Source: Sulfuriferula thiophila
GTDB taxonomy: Bacteria; Pseudomonadota; Gammaproteobacteria; Burkholderiales; Sulfuriferulaceae
Assembly: GCF_003864975.1 (NCBI RefSeq)
Contig: NZ_BHGL01000007.1
Span: forward strand, 496,966-560,965
DNA: 64,000 bases
Direction of reading: 5' to 3'
Position numbers and translations under genes: made by a program. Below the pieces are notes generated by a model. It saw only the letters and a program-made list of their open reading frames with translations, was not told the DNA's origin and ran no database searches. Below are positions 43,247-52,371 of the stretch, in pieces; positions within the stretch are counted from its first letter, which is position 1; each line of letters starts with the position of its first letter.

Positions 43247-43285
43247 AAAAAAGGCCGTACAGATCACTCTGTACGGCCTTTTTTA
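43247..43285. terminator. Rho-independent terminator after the thioredoxin gene
   Basis: AAGGCCGTACAG-ATCA-CTCTGTACGGCCTT type stem (GGCCGTACAG / CTGTACGGCC) flanked by A6 and T6, 12 nt after the stop. It sits between converging genes and can serve both. Confidence 0.93.
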
Positions 43286-43300
43286 TTGCCATTTAGCTGA

Positions 43301-44452
43301 TCACTGCATTGCCAGGATCGGCGGCAACTGTTTCGCCAGTGCCTGACGCTGTTGCGTGGCTTTACCGGTCAGCGCAAAGCCTAGCAGTTGGCCCTGTGCA
43401 TCCTGATATAACGCGCAGATGCCATCCTCCTGACAGTCCACCGCCCAGACTGCGCTGTCCGCGACACTCGGCGCCGCCACCGCGATAGGGTAGGCGGGCG
43501 TTTTCACCACGACAGGCATCGCCGGATACGCCACGCCGGTCAGCGTGCCGGACAATGTGGCAGCCAGCGCACGCGCTTGCGCCATCAATGGCAATACGTA
43601 TGGCAGCACATGGCCTTCGACTTCTGCACAATCGCCCAGCGCATAGATATCAGGAACGCTGGTCTGCAATTGACGATTAACCCGGATACCACGCCCAGTC
43701 TGGATCCCCGCCTGCTGCGCCAGTTGAATGCGGGGGCGCAAACCGATGGCCGACAACACCGCATCCGTTTTGATAGTCGAACCATCATTCAGACTTACCA
43801 GCAGGCTATCACCCTGATGATCCACCGCGACCGTCATGCGCTGCAAATGCCAGACTACACCGATCTTTGCCAGGTTGTTTTTAAGCTCGACCCCTGCTGC
43901 CTCTGGCAACAAACGCTCCAGCGGGTAAGCATGAGGATGAACAATATCGACCTGATAACCGGCACCGGCCAGATCATTGGCAAATTCGCAGCCGATCAGG
44001 CCACCGCCCAGTATCGTTACCCGTTTGGCATTAACAATCGCAGCACGGAAGCGGGCATAATCCGTCAGATCATTCACTGACAGTACAGCACTGCCCGCAT
44101 CGCCAGCCAGTTGCGGCCGTACCGGGTCTGCACCCAGCGCCAGCACCAGCTGGCTGTACGCCAGGGTCTGATCTTTTAAGTGCACTTGCTTAGCCGTAGG
44201 GTCGATTGCCTGTACCTGCTGATGGGTAAGGATTTGCGCGTTGAGCTGCTCACGCATGCTCTCCACTTTGGCATTGACCAGTTGATCCGGCATTTTGTTC
44301 TGCGCCAGCGCCGTCGACAGCATAGGTTTGCTATACGCATCGCCATCATCAGCCGTAATCACCGTTAATGGCATCTCTTTGTCGAGCTTGCGAAATTCAC
44401 GCGCCAACGTATATGCCGCCATGCCGCTACCGATTATGATAATGGGTTGCAT
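43301..44452 (-). CDS. FAD-dependent rubredoxin reductase
   Basis: A 383-residue flavoprotein of the rubredoxin-/ferredoxin-reductase class. The FAD-binding start is IIIGSGMAAYTLAREFRKLD, the NAD(P)H-binding Rossmann loop is VTILGGGLIGCEFAND around residue 145, and YALGDCAEVEGHVLPY is the second FAD motif. It is the third member of a peroxide-reducing chain with rubrerythrin and rubredoxin upstream on the same strand. Its job would be to pass electrons from NAD(P)H to rubredoxin. The 118-nt gap to rubredoxin holds an inverted repeat (TCGCACGAT / ATCGTGCGA, 44493-44544) that may modulate the last gene. Confidence 0.9.
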   Translation of the reverse strand: MQPIIIIGSGMAAYTLAREFRKLDKEMPLTVITADDGDAYSKPMLSTALAQNKMPDQLVNAKVESMREQLNAQILTHQQVQAIDPTAKQVHLKDQTLAYSQLVLALGADPVRPQLAGDAGSAVLSVNDLTDYARFRAAIVNAKRVTILGGGLIGCEFANDLAGAGYQVDIVHPHAYPLERLLPEAAGVELKNNLAKIGVVWHLQRMTVAVDHQGDSLLVSLNDGSTIKTDAVLSAIGLRPRIQLAQQAGIQTGRGIRVNRQLQTSVPDIYALGDCAEVEGHVLPYVLPLMAQARALAATLSGTLTGVAYPAMPVVVKTPAYPIAVAAPSVADSAVWAVDCQEDGICALYQDAQGQLLGFALTGKATQQRQALAKQLPPILAMQ

Positions 44453-44570
44453 AAAAACCTCTGTATTTATAATTTCTGCAAAGATGCGGGAATCGCACGA
44501 TTTTTCAGGATTCTCCCTGTTGAGTCAACCCTGTTATCGTGCGACCCGCGTTATCAACATTACCTGAAAC

Positions 44571-44735
44571 TCAAACTTCTATCATCTCAAAATCCGCCTT
44601 GGCTACGCCGCAGTCCGGACAAGCCCAGTCTTCCGGAATGTCTTCCCAGCGTGTGCCTGGCGCAATGCCATCTTCAGGCAAACCCGCTTCTTCGTTATAG
44701 ATAAAACCACATACGATACATTGCCATGCTTTCAT
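44571..44735 (-). CDS. Rubredoxin
   Basis: A 54-residue protein found by direct translation. It has both Fe(Cys)4 knuckles, CIVCGF (residues 6-11) and CPDCGVAK (residues 39-46), and the family core [20 protein letters not shown]. It carries single electrons between its reductase and rubrerythrin. Its start at 44735 lies 30 nt after the rubrerythrin stop, with an AGGAGATA ribosome site. The gene is short enough to be lost by common ORF thresholds. Confidence 0.97.
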   Translation of the reverse strand: MKAWQCIVCGFIYNEEAGLPEDGIAPGTRWEDIPEDWACPDCGVAKADFEMIEV

Positions 44736-44765
44736 TTTTTATCTCCTGATCAGTAAATTACTTAA

Positions 44766-45242
44766 TTACGCAGCCTGGACTTTAGCCAAGGTGTCGCGGT
44801 AGTGATTAGCGTGTTTCTCTTCTACTCGGGCCAATGCAGCAAAGCGCTTGGCTGCTTTTTCCAGCATTGCCTGGAAGCGTTCGGCATGTTCTCTGGATTC
44901 GGCGATTTGCTCGTCCATTTCAGCCACCGCTGCATGATTGCCTTCTTCAACGGCTGCATGGCGGAAGTTAGGGTACATTTCGGTGTACTCGTAGGTTTCG
45001 CCTGCTATCGCCATGTCCAGGCAGCGTGCCGGGGTCATGGTGTCTTTAGGGTAGAGCAAATCCAGATGGCCGAAAGCATGCATGACTTCCTGCGCCGCAG
45101 TTTCTTCAAACACCTTGGCTGTTGCTTCATCGCCTGCAGCGCGGCACATTTTAGCGAAGTACATGTATTTGATATAAGCCATGGACTCGCCAGCAAAAGC
45201 GGCTTCGATATTCTTAACGGTAACTGATTCTGTGTTTGCCAT
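44766..45242 (-). CDS. Rubrerythrin (diiron domain only)
   Basis: A 158-residue ferritin-like diiron peroxidase reducing H2O2 to water. The four-helix bundle supplies Glu/His ligands in FAGESMAYIKYMYFAK, EETAAQEVMHAFGHL, EYTEMYPNFRHAAVEEGN and RVEEKHANHYRDTL. Classical rubrerythrin carries a C-terminal rubredoxin domain; here that domain is a separate gene directly downstream. The start is taken at the second of two adjacent ATGs (45242), 7 nt after AGGAG; 45245 is equally possible. An OxyR-type operator lies 76-112 nt upstream. Confidence 0.95.
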   Translation of the reverse strand: MANTESVTVKNIEAAFAGESMAYIKYMYFAKMCRAAGDEATAKVFEETAAQEVMHAFGHLDLLYPKDTMTPARCLDMAIAGETYEYTEMYPNFRHAAVEEGNHAAVAEMDEQIAESREHAERFQAMLEKAAKRFAALARVEEKHANHYRDTLAKVQAA

Positions 45243-45317
45243 CATGATTCTCCTGTTAGTTGGTTGGGAGCGTGTGCTCACAGTTGCTATCCTACGCAAC
45301 ACAACATAATTAATCTA

Positions 45318-45354
45318 ATTGATTATAACGATAATATTGATAGCTAAAAACTAT
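45318..45354 (-). promoter_or_regulatory. OxyR operator upstream of rubrerythrin
   Basis: The 37-bp stretch reads ATTG-N7-CGAT-N7-ATAG-N7-CTAT, with the exact spacing of the OxyR tetramer site ATAG-N7-CTAT-N7-ATAG-N7-CTAT. The second pair is perfect (ATAGCTAAAAACTAT, 45340-45354) and the first pair has three of four bases in each quarter. It lies between oxyR and rubrerythrin, 76 nt before the latter's start, suited to activation. Confidence 0.8.
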
Positions 45355-45414
45355 AATTATAGTTATACAGCATATAGCCAGCAACATAGTCTTCAGAAAA
45401 ATAAGCGGCGGTAA

Positions 45415-46356
45415 TTAAATTAGAGACAGCGATGGCACCCAGCTCACACACGGCAACTTGCATTGCAACATGGCCTGACGCAATGCCTCGATAGCCTCCA
45501 TGCGCGGATAGCTTTTGCGCCATGCCAGTGCCACCGCACGATCCGGCACCGGTGCGGTAAACGGACGGAAACTGAGCAGACCCTGCTCGATGGGTGTCTG
45601 GGTAATCGCAGTACAGGGCATGACGGTAATACCCACACCGGAAGCCACCATATAACGTATGGTTTCCAGACTGCTCGATTCCAGCGTCTTCTGTATGCTG
45701 CCGGAAGGTGCGGAAGAACGGTTCAACGCGGGGCAGGCCTGCAGTACCTGATCGCGGAAACAGTGCCCGGAACCCAGCAGCAGCATATTTTCACTGGTCA
45801 GCTCATTCACATCGACACTGGCCTTGTCACGCCAGGGATGCTCAGATGGCAATGCAACTTGAAACGGCTCGTGATACAGCGTCAGTGTTTCCATGCCCGG
45901 CTCGTCGAATGGTAATGAAATAATGATGACGTCCAGCTCACCCTGCCTGAGTTTCTCCGTCAGTTTACGGGTGAAATTTTCCTCAAGCAGCAGCGGCATT
46001 TGCGGGGCCAACTTATGCAAGGCCGGGATCAGATGCGGCAGCACATACGGAGCAATAGTAAAAATGGCACCGAGACGCAAGCTGCCGATCAAGGGATTTT
46101 TACCCTGCTGGGCAATCTGCTTGAGGGTACCGGTCTGCTCCAGAATATGCGCGGCCTGTTCAACGATACGCGCACCGATAGGGGTGACACTGACTTCGTT
46201 GTTAGCGCGTTCGAATATGGCAATACCCAGCTCTTCTTCCAGCTTTTTGATCGCCACGCTCAATGTTGGCTGCGATACAAAACATGCCTCAGCCGCTCGT
46301 CCGAAATGATGCTCACGGGCAACAGCAACAATGTAACGGAGTTCGGTCAGTGTCAT
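45415..46356 (-). CDS. oxyR: Peroxide-sensing LysR-type regulator OxyR
   Basis: A 313-residue transcription factor. The N-terminal helix-turn-helix begins MTLTELRYIVAVAREHHFGRAAEACFVSQPTLS. The redox pair is intact: Cys199 in GSGHCFRDQV and Cys208 in QACP, nine residues apart and at the same numbers as in E. coli, so it can form the H2O2-induced disulfide. The first gene downstream on the same strand is rubrerythrin, with an OxyR site between them. Autoregulation through that or another site is possible but not read from sequence. Confidence 0.95.
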   Translation of the reverse strand: MTLTELRYIVAVAREHHFGRAAEACFVSQPTLSVAIKKLEEELGIAIFERANNEVSVTPIGARIVEQAAHILEQTGTLKQIAQQGKNPLIGSLRLGAIFTIAPYVLPHLIPALHKLAPQMPLLLEENFTRKLTEKLRQGELDVIIISLPFDEPGMETLTLYHEPFQVALPSEHPWRDKASVDVNELTSENMLLLGSGHCFRDQVLQACPALNRSSAPSGSIQKTLESSSLETIRYMVASGVGITVMPCTAITQTPIEQGLLSFRPFTAPVPDRAVALAWRKSYPRMEAIEALRQAMLQCKLPCVSWVPSLSLI

Positions 46357-46373
46357 GATCTCGGCATCCTTAT

Positions 46374-47168
46374 CTAATTGATCTTTCCTGCTTGCTTACG
46401 ATACGCCCAGAACATGATGCCGATACCGGTAATAATCATCGGCACGGATAGCCATTGTCCCATGCTCAGCCCCATCGCCAGCAGACCGAGGAAATCATCC
46501 GGTTCACGCGAAAATTCCACCAGAAAGCGGAACGTGCCATAGCCGATCAGAAACAGTCCCGACACCGCGCCTACCGGGCGTGGCCGTGCTGAATACAGCC
46601 ACACCAAGGCAAACAAGGCTAGGCCTTCCAGCCCGAATTCATAAAGCTGGGAAGGATGACGCGGCACCAGATCCACATTCGGGAACACCATGCCCCACGG
46701 CAAATCAGTCGGACGGCCCCATAATTCGCCGTTAATGAAATTACCGATACGCCCGGCACCCAGACCCAGCGGCACCAGCGGCGCGATAAAATCGGCTATG
46801 GCCAGCCAGGGCTTGCCCTCGCGGCGCGCAAACAGCCACAGCGCAAATGCCACGCCCAGAAAGCCGCCATGAAACGACATGCCACCTTGCCAGACATAAA
46901 AAATTTCTATCGGGTGCGCCAGATAGTAGCTGAATTTATAGAACAATACGTAACCCAGCCGCCCGCCCAGCACCACGCCCAGCACACCATAAAACAGCAC
47001 ATCGTCCAGCTGTTTGATGTTCCAGCCTGCATCTGGGTGCTGTTTGATGCGCAATCGCCCCAGCACCAGCAACAACATAAATGCGAGCAGATACATCAGT
47101 CCATACCAGCGTATGGCAAGGGGACCGATGGCAATAGCGACAGGATCAAATTGTGGATGAATAAGCAT
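46374..47168 (-). CDS. lgt: Prolipoprotein diacylglyceryl transferase
   Basis: A 264-residue inner-membrane enzyme that adds diacylglycerol to the lipobox Cys of prolipoproteins. Seven hydrophobic segments; the Lgt signature [21 protein letters not shown] with essential Arg and Asn, [11 protein letters not shown] with the catalytic His, and RHPSQLYE are all present. It ends 17 nt before oxyR on the same strand. Several substrates lie in this window (adaptor, liv binding protein, OmpA lipoprotein, LptM). Confidence 0.96.
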   Translation of the reverse strand: MLIHPQFDPVAIAIGPLAIRWYGLMYLLAFMLLLVLGRLRIKQHPDAGWNIKQLDDVLFYGVLGVVLGGRLGYVLFYKFSYYLAHPIEIFYVWQGGMSFHGGFLGVAFALWLFARREGKPWLAIADFIAPLVPLGLGAGRIGNFINGELWGRPTDLPWGMVFPNVDLVPRHPSQLYEFGLEGLALFALVWLYSARPRPVGAVSGLFLIGYGTFRFLVEFSREPDDFLGLLAMGLSMGQWLSVPMIITGIGIMFWAYRKQAGKIN

Positions 47169-47225
47169 GGCTGTTGAGAATGGGATAAAATTAGCATTAT
47201 TATCGCATTAGATTAAAGGTTAAGT

Positions 47226-49082
47226 ATGCCCACTTATCGTTCACGCACCACAACCCAGGGTCGTAATATGGCTGGAGCCCGCGCATTATGGCGCGCTACC
47301 GGCATGAAAGACGGCGATTTCGAAAAACCGATTATTGCCATTGCCAACTCGTTTACCCAGTTTGTACCGGGCCATGTGCATTTAAAAGACATGGGCCAGC
47401 TAGTCGCGCGCGAAATTGAAAAAGCCGGCGGCGTCGCCAAGGAATTCAATACCATCGCCGTCGATGACGGTATCGCCATGGGTCACGGCGGCATGCTCTA
47501 TTCGCTGCCTTCGCGCGAACTGATCGCCGACAGCGTGGAATACATGGTCAATGCCCATTGCGCCGATGCGCTGGTGTGCATTTCCAACTGCGACAAAATC
47601 ACCCCCGGCATGCTGATGGCAGCAATGCGCCTGAATATCCCGGTGGTATTCGTTTCCGGCGGGCCGATGGAATCTGGCAAAACCACTATCCACGGCAAAG
47701 TGATGAAACTGGATCTGGTCGATGCCATGGTGTCCGCTGCCGACAACAAGGAAACCGACGCCGAAGTCGAACAGATTGAGCGTTCCGCCTGCCCGACCTG
47801 CGGTTCATGCTCTGGCATGTTTACCGCCAACTCCATGAACTGCCTGACTGAAGCGCTGGGTCTGAGCCTGCCGGGTAACGGTTCGACACTGGCTACCCAC
47901 GCCGATCGCGAACAATTATTCCTGAAAGCGGGCCGTCTGATCGTCGATCTGGCCAAACGCCACTACGAGCAGGATGACTACACCGTGCTGCCACGCAGTA
48001 TCGCCTCGTTTGGCGCGTTCGAAAACGCCATCGCGCTGGACATCGCCATGGGCGGTTCCACCAATACCGTGCTGCATCTGCTGGCATCGGCATTTGAAGG
48101 TGGCGTACCGTTCACCATGCATGACATCGACCGCATGAGCCGGCGCGTGCCCAACCTGTGCAAAGTCGCACCGGCTACCCAGCAGTTCCACATGGAAGAC
48201 GTGCATCGCGCTGGCGGCGTAATGGGTATCCTCGGCGAACTCGATCGCGCCGGCCTGCTGCATCGCGATCTGCCTACCGTGCACAGCGCCAGCATGGCAG
48301 AAGCACTGGCAAAATACGACATCATGCAAACAGACGATGAAGAAGTGAAAAAATTCTTCCGTGCCGGCCCCGGAGGCGTACCCACCCAGGTTGCATTCAG
48401 CCAGGACAAACGCTGGGCAACCCTGGACACTGACCGCACAGCCGGCTGTATCCGCAGTCTGGAGCACGCTTATAGCAAAGAGGGTGGCCTGGCGGTACTG
48501 CATGGCAACATCGCCAAAGATGGCTGTATCGTCAAGACCGCCGGCGTGGATGAAAGCATTTTCAAATTCAGCGGTCCGGCACGTATTTTTGAATCACAGG
48601 ACAGCGCTGTTGAAGCCATTTTGGCCGACCAGATCGTAGCCGGCGATATCGTGCTGATCCGCTATGAAGGGCCTAAGGGCGGCCCCGGTATGCAGGAAAT
48701 GCTGTACCCGACCTCGTATATCAAATCCAAAGGTCTGGGCAAAGCCTGTGCGCTGATTACCGATGGCCGTTTTTCCGGCGGCACCTCGGGGCTGAGTATC
48801 GGCCACGTCTCGCCTGAAGCAGCCGAAGGCGGCACCATCGGTCTGGTAGAAGAAGGCGACATCATCGAAATCGATATCCCCAAGCGCAGCATCCATCTGG
48901 CAGTAAGCGATGAAGTGCTGGCCAGCCGCCGTATCGACATGGAGAATCGTGGCCACAAAGCCTGGCAGCCGGTTAATCGCAATCGCTCGGTGTCAGTCGC
49001 ACTGCGTGCCTACGCGGCGATGACCACCTCGGCTGCCACCGGTGCGGTACGTGATGTGACCCAGATCGAACGCAAGAAATAA
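47226..49082 (+). CDS. ilvD: Dihydroxy-acid dehydratase
   Basis: A 618-residue Fe-S enzyme dehydrating 2,3-dihydroxy acids in valine, isoleucine and pantothenate synthesis. Signature stretches are [12 protein letters not shown] with cluster and Mg2+ ligands, [19 protein letters not shown] with the other cluster Cys, the catalytic Ser region [20 protein letters not shown] and the N-terminal [18 protein letters not shown]. It is divergent from lgt. The Fe-S cluster type (4Fe-4S is usual in bacteria of this length) makes it an oxidant-sensitive target, relevant beside oxyR. Confidence 0.97.
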   Translation: MPTYRSRTTTQGRNMAGARALWRATGMKDGDFEKPIIAIANSFTQFVPGHVHLKDMGQLVAREIEKAGGVAKEFNTIAVDDGIAMGHGGMLYSLPSRELIADSVEYMVNAHCADALVCISNCDKITPGMLMAAMRLNIPVVFVSGGPMESGKTTIHGKVMKLDLVDAMVSAADNKETDAEVEQIERSACPTCGSCSGMFTANSMNCLTEALGLSLPGNGSTLATHADREQLFLKAGRLIVDLAKRHYEQDDYTVLPRSIASFGAFENAIALDIAMGGSTNTVLHLLASAFEGGVPFTMHDIDRMSRRVPNLCKVAPATQQFHMEDVHRAGGVMGILGELDRAGLLHRDLPTVHSASMAEALAKYDIMQTDDEEVKKFFRAGPGGVPTQVAFSQDKRWATLDTDRTAGCIRSLEHAYSKEGGLAVLHGNIAKDGCIVKTAGVDESIFKFSGPARIFESQDSAVEAILADQIVAGDIVLIRYEGPKGGPGMQEMLYPTSYIKSKGLGKACALITDGRFSGGTSGLSIGHVSPEAAEGGTIGLVEEGDIIEIDIPKRSIHLAVSDEVLASRRIDMENRGHKAWQPVNRNRSVSVALRAYAAMTTSAATGAVRDVTQIERKK

Positions 49083-49088
49083 GGGTAC

Positions 49089-49724
49089 ATGGTGAGCAAA
49101 TCCGGTATGCGCGCAATTCTGGTGGCCAATCCCAAGGGCGGCAGTGGCAAAACCACGCTGGCCGTCAGTCTTGCCGGTGCTTTAGCGGCTGCAGGGCAAA
49201 ATGTGCGCCTGCTGGATCTGGACAAGCAGCAATCAGCGACAGTCTGGCTGGCACGCCGCGCAGCCGAGCTGCCACCGATCTGGCTGTTCGATCGGGCTCA
49301 GGGCACAACAGGGCGGGAAGGCTGGCTTATTATCGACTCGCCAGCCGGCTTGCACGGTAAAAACCTGGAACGTGCGCTGAAACTGGTGGAGCGGGTGATC
49401 GTGCCGATCGCGCCGTCGTTGTTCGACATAGAAGCCAGCCGCTCTTTTTTAAACGCGCTGCAGGAAGAAAAAGCCATACGCAAGGAACGCGCTTTCATAG
49501 GCATGGTCGGCATGCGCGTGGCGCCACGCACCCGCGCCGCGTCGATCCTCGAAACATTCCTGCTGGAAAACAACCTGCCGGTACTTGCCCATTTGCAGGA
49601 AACCCAGGCGTATATTAATGCCGCGTTTGAAGGCAAAAGCGTGTTTGATTTACCACCCAGACTGACCGAACGCGAGCGTGAGCAATGGCAACCTTTATTA
49701 GCCTGGCTCGACGCTGCACAGTAG
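49089..49724 (+). CDS. ParA-family ATPase (orphan)
   Basis: A 211-residue cytosolic P-loop ATPase with the deviant Walker A KGGSGKTT (about residues 16-23) that defines ParA/MinD proteins, Walker A' LLDLDKQQSATVW and Walker B IIDSPAG. It is short and has no helix-turn-helix, like the ParA proteins that position cytoplasmic or envelope machines rather than plasmids. No parB or centromere-like repeat is near. It follows ilvD by 6 nt and may be co-transcribed. The start may be ATG 49089 or the ATG at 49107. Confidence 0.88.
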   Translation: MVSKSGMRAILVANPKGGSGKTTLAVSLAGALAAAGQNVRLLDLDKQQSATVWLARRAAELPPIWLFDRAQGTTGREGWLIIDSPAGLHGKNLERALKLVERVIVPIAPSLFDIEASRSFLNALQEEKAIRKERAFIGMVGMRVAPRTRAASILETFLLENNLPVLAHLQETQAYINAAFEGKSVFDLPPRLTEREREQWQPLLAWLDAAQ

Positions 49725-49818
49725 GTATGTACTGTGCGGAACTAGCGCATCTATCTGCTATCATGCACCGAAATAGTATATACAATTCATTATCGCAATT
49801 AACTTTAAGGGGTAGCAC

Positions 49819-50142
49819 ATGAAACTGATTATTAACGCCGCAGCAATCGCGTTGGTGATGGTAGCCAGCCAAGCAAGCGCAGCTGACAATACTGGCCTGT
49901 CCTTGGCGCAAAAGAACGCCTGTATGACTTGCCACTCCGTTGACAAGAAAATCGTTGGCCCGGCTTACAAAGATGTCGCCGCCAAGTACAAAGGCGACAA
50001 AACTGCCGAAGCCCATCTGATGGACAAAGTTAAAAAGGGCGGTGCCGGTGTATGGGGTCAGATCCCTATGCCACCTAACCCGCAAGTTAAAGACGAAGAC
50101 TTGCGTGTTATCGTCAAATGGATACTGGCATTGCAAAACTGA
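49819..50142 (+). CDS. Class I c-type cytochrome (c551/c552-like)
   Basis: A 107-residue periplasmic electron carrier: signal peptide ending at ASAAD, haem site CMTCH (Cys, Cys and axial His) about residue 34-38, and Met ligand in GQIPMPPNP near residue 78. The length and NPQVKDEDLRVIVKWIL C-terminus are typical of cytochrome c8/c551, which feeds cbb3 or nitrite reductases in other Proteobacteria. GGGG stands 7 nt before the ATG. It is monocistronic with its own terminator. Confidence 0.94.
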   Translation: MKLIINAAAIALVMVASQASAADNTGLSLAQKNACMTCHSVDKKIVGPAYKDVAAKYKGDKTAEAHLMDKVKKGGAGVWGQIPMPPNPQVKDEDLRVIVKWILALQN

Positions 50143-50159
50143 TGTCATGCTGCACAATG

Positions 50160-50192
50160 ACAGGCCGACAGTAATGTCGGCCTGTTTTTTTT
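50160..50192 (+). terminator. Rho-independent terminator after cytochrome c
   Basis: ACAGGCCGACA-GTAA-TGTCGGCCTGT followed by seven more T, 17 nt after the stop. Long G/C-rich stem with U-tract. Confidence 0.94.
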
Positions 50193-50272
50193 GGGGCCTG
50201 GATTCACCTGCGTAAGGCTTTGTGGTATAACAAAAGCGTTTGTTACATTACGTTATTCTACGGAGCAGTCCC

Positions 50273-51433
50273 TTGAAGCCCATGCTACGCAACACCCTAT
50301 TGGCCGCACTTGTCGCCACCCTCTTTGTCACTGGTTGCAGCAAGCAAAACCAGACCGCCGGCGGCGATAATATTATCAAAATCGGCTCCGCCTCACCGCT
50401 GACCGGGCCTCAGGCACACCTCGGCAAAGACAATGAAAATGGTGCACAGCTGGCCGTAGATGAAATCAACGCAGCAGGGCTCACGCTGGATGGCAAAAAA
50501 GTCCGCATCGACCTGATTGCAGAAGACGACCAGGCCGATCCTAAAGCCGCAACGACCGTGGCGCAGAAGCTGGTCGATGATGGCATCGTCGGTGTAATTG
50601 GTCATTTGAATTCCGGCGCCACGATACCCGCCTCAAAAATTTACTTTGATGCCGGCATCCCGCAAATTTCCCCGTCAGCCACCGCCGTCAGCTATACCGC
50701 TCAGGGCTACAACACCGCTTACCGGGTCATGACCAACGACAAACAGCAGGGTCAGGTACTGGGTCAATATGCAGTCAAACAGCTTGGTGCCAAAAATGTC
50801 GCCGTGATTGACGACCGCACCGCTTACGGTCAGGGTCTGGCTGATGAATTCGAAAAGGCGGTCAAAGCCGCTGGCGGCAGCGTAGTCGCCCGCGAATACA
50901 CCACCGACAAATCCACCGATTTCATGGCGATTCTGACTTCGATCAAATCGCATAGTCCGCAAGTGGTGTTCTTCGGCGGCATGGATCCACAAGCTGCCCC
51001 GCTGGCGAAACAGATGAAGCAGCTAGGTCTGACCGCGCAGTTATTGGGTGGCGACGGCATGCAGACGCCTAAATTTATCAGCCTGGCTAATAGTGACGCG
51101 GAAGGCACCATTGCCTCCAACCCCGGCCTGCCACTCGACAGCATGCCCGGTGGCAAGTCATTCAAAGAGAAATTCAACGCCCGCTTCGGGGAAATTCAGA
51201 ACTACGCACCCTATGCTTACGATGCGGTATATGTAATGGTTGCAGCAATGCAACGCGCACATAGCTCCGACCCGGCCAAATATCTGGCTGAGATGCCCAA
51301 AACAGACTATCAGGGCGTCACCGGACATATCCGTTTTGACAGCAAAGGCGATCTGACTGATGGCGCAGTCACCTTATACCAGGTTAAATCCGGTAAGTGG
51401 CAAACCCTGCAAACCATACAGAACAGTAAGTAG
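50273..51433 (+). CDS. livK: Branched-chain amino-acid-type ABC substrate-binding lipoprotein
   Basis: A 386-residue periplasmic binding protein of the LivJ/LivK fold. A lipobox FVTGC places Cys at about residue 21, so it is probably lipid-anchored. IKIGSASPLTGPQAHLGKDNENGAQLAVDEIN is the N-terminal ligand-binding region in family terms (key SPLTG and GAQLAVDEIN). A TTG at 50273 has GGAG 7 nt upstream and is preferred over the ATG three codons later. It heads a five-gene operon. Ligands of this family include Leu/Ile/Val, amides and urea; branched-chain amino acids are the default guess. Confidence 0.92.
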   Translation: MKPMLRNTLLAALVATLFVTGCSKQNQTAGGDNIIKIGSASPLTGPQAHLGKDNENGAQLAVDEINAAGLTLDGKKVRIDLIAEDDQADPKAATTVAQKLVDDGIVGVIGHLNSGATIPASKIYFDAGIPQISPSATAVSYTAQGYNTAYRVMTNDKQQGQVLGQYAVKQLGAKNVAVIDDRTAYGQGLADEFEKAVKAAGGSVVAREYTTDKSTDFMAILTSIKSHSPQVVFFGGMDPQAAPLAKQMKQLGLTAQLLGGDGMQTPKFISLANSDAEGTIASNPGLPLDSMPGGKSFKEKFNARFGEIQNYAPYAYDAVYVMVAAMQRAHSSDPAKYLAEMPKTDYQGVTGHIRFDSKGDLTDGAVTLYQVKSGKWQTLQTIQNSK

Positions 51434-51441
51434 GCCGGCTG

Positions 51442-52371
51442 ATGGATATTTTCGTGCAACAGCTGATCAACGGGCTGGTGCTGGGTAGCGTATACGCACT
51501 GGTTGCGCTGGGCTACACCATGGTCTACGGCATACTGGAGCTGATCAACTTTGCCCACGGCGAAGTCACCATGTTTGGCGCGATGATCGCATTGGCAGTG
51601 ATTTCTGCCTTGATCGGTGCCGGAGTGGATTTACCCGGCGTTGTTGTTGCCTTACTCGGTCTGCTCGCCGCCATTCCCGCATGCATGGCACTGGGCTATA
51701 CCATAGAGCGCGTGGCTTACCGGCCATTGCGTCATGCCCCGCGACTGGCACCGCTGATCACCGCCATCGGCGTGTCTATCGTACTGCAGAACGTCGCGAT
51801 GCTGATCTGGGGCCGCCAATATATATCCTTTCCTCCCATCCTGCCGCAGGGCTATCATAATCTTCTGGGCGCACGCATCACGGATGTGCAAATTGTCATC
51901 CTGATCACCTCGGTGGTACTGATGATTGCACTGACGCTCTTGGTACAGCGCACCCGTCTCGGCCGCGCCATGCGTGCCACTGCACAATCGCCACAACTGG
52001 CCGGCCTGATGGGCGTAAACGCCAACACCGTTATCTCGCTCACCTTCATCATCGGCTCTGCGCTAGCCGCTGTTGCCGGCGTTATGGTAAGTGCTTACTA
52101 CGGCCTGGCACACTATTACATGGGATTCCTGCTCGGTCTGAAAGCCTTCTCTGCAGCGGTCTTGGGTGGTATCGGCAACCTGGCCGGCGCCATGCTCGGC
52201 GGCTTGCTGCTGGGCGTAATCGAAAGCCTGGGTGCGGGTTATATCGGCGACATTACCGGTGGCTTCCTCGGCAGCAACTATCAGGATGTGTTCGCCTTTT
52301 TTGTGCTGATATTAGTGCTGATCATCCGGCCTTCCGGCTTGCTGGGCGAACGCGTCGGTGAGCGGGCCTGA
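51442..52371 (+). CDS. livH: Branched-chain amino-acid ABC permease LivH
   Basis: A 309-residue inner-membrane permease with eight hydrophobic helices. MDIFVQQLINGLVLGSVYALVALGYTMVYG is the typical start in family terms, with NFAHGEV in the second helix. GMNANTVISL-like coupling loop is seen as GVNANTVISLTFIIGS, and AAVLGGIGNLAGAMLGG near the C-terminus. It is 8 nt after livK and shares one base with the livM start. Confidence 0.95.
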   Translation: MDIFVQQLINGLVLGSVYALVALGYTMVYGILELINFAHGEVTMFGAMIALAVISALIGAGVDLPGVVVALLGLLAAIPACMALGYTIERVAYRPLRHAPRLAPLITAIGVSIVLQNVAMLIWGRQYISFPPILPQGYHNLLGARITDVQIVILITSVVLMIALTLLVQRTRLGRAMRATAQSPQLAGLMGVNANTVISLTFIIGSALAAVAGVMVSAYYGLAHYYMGFLLGLKAFSAAVLGGIGNLAGAMLGGLLLGVIESLGAGYIGDITGGFLGSNYQDVFAFFVLILVLIIRPSGLLGERVGERA

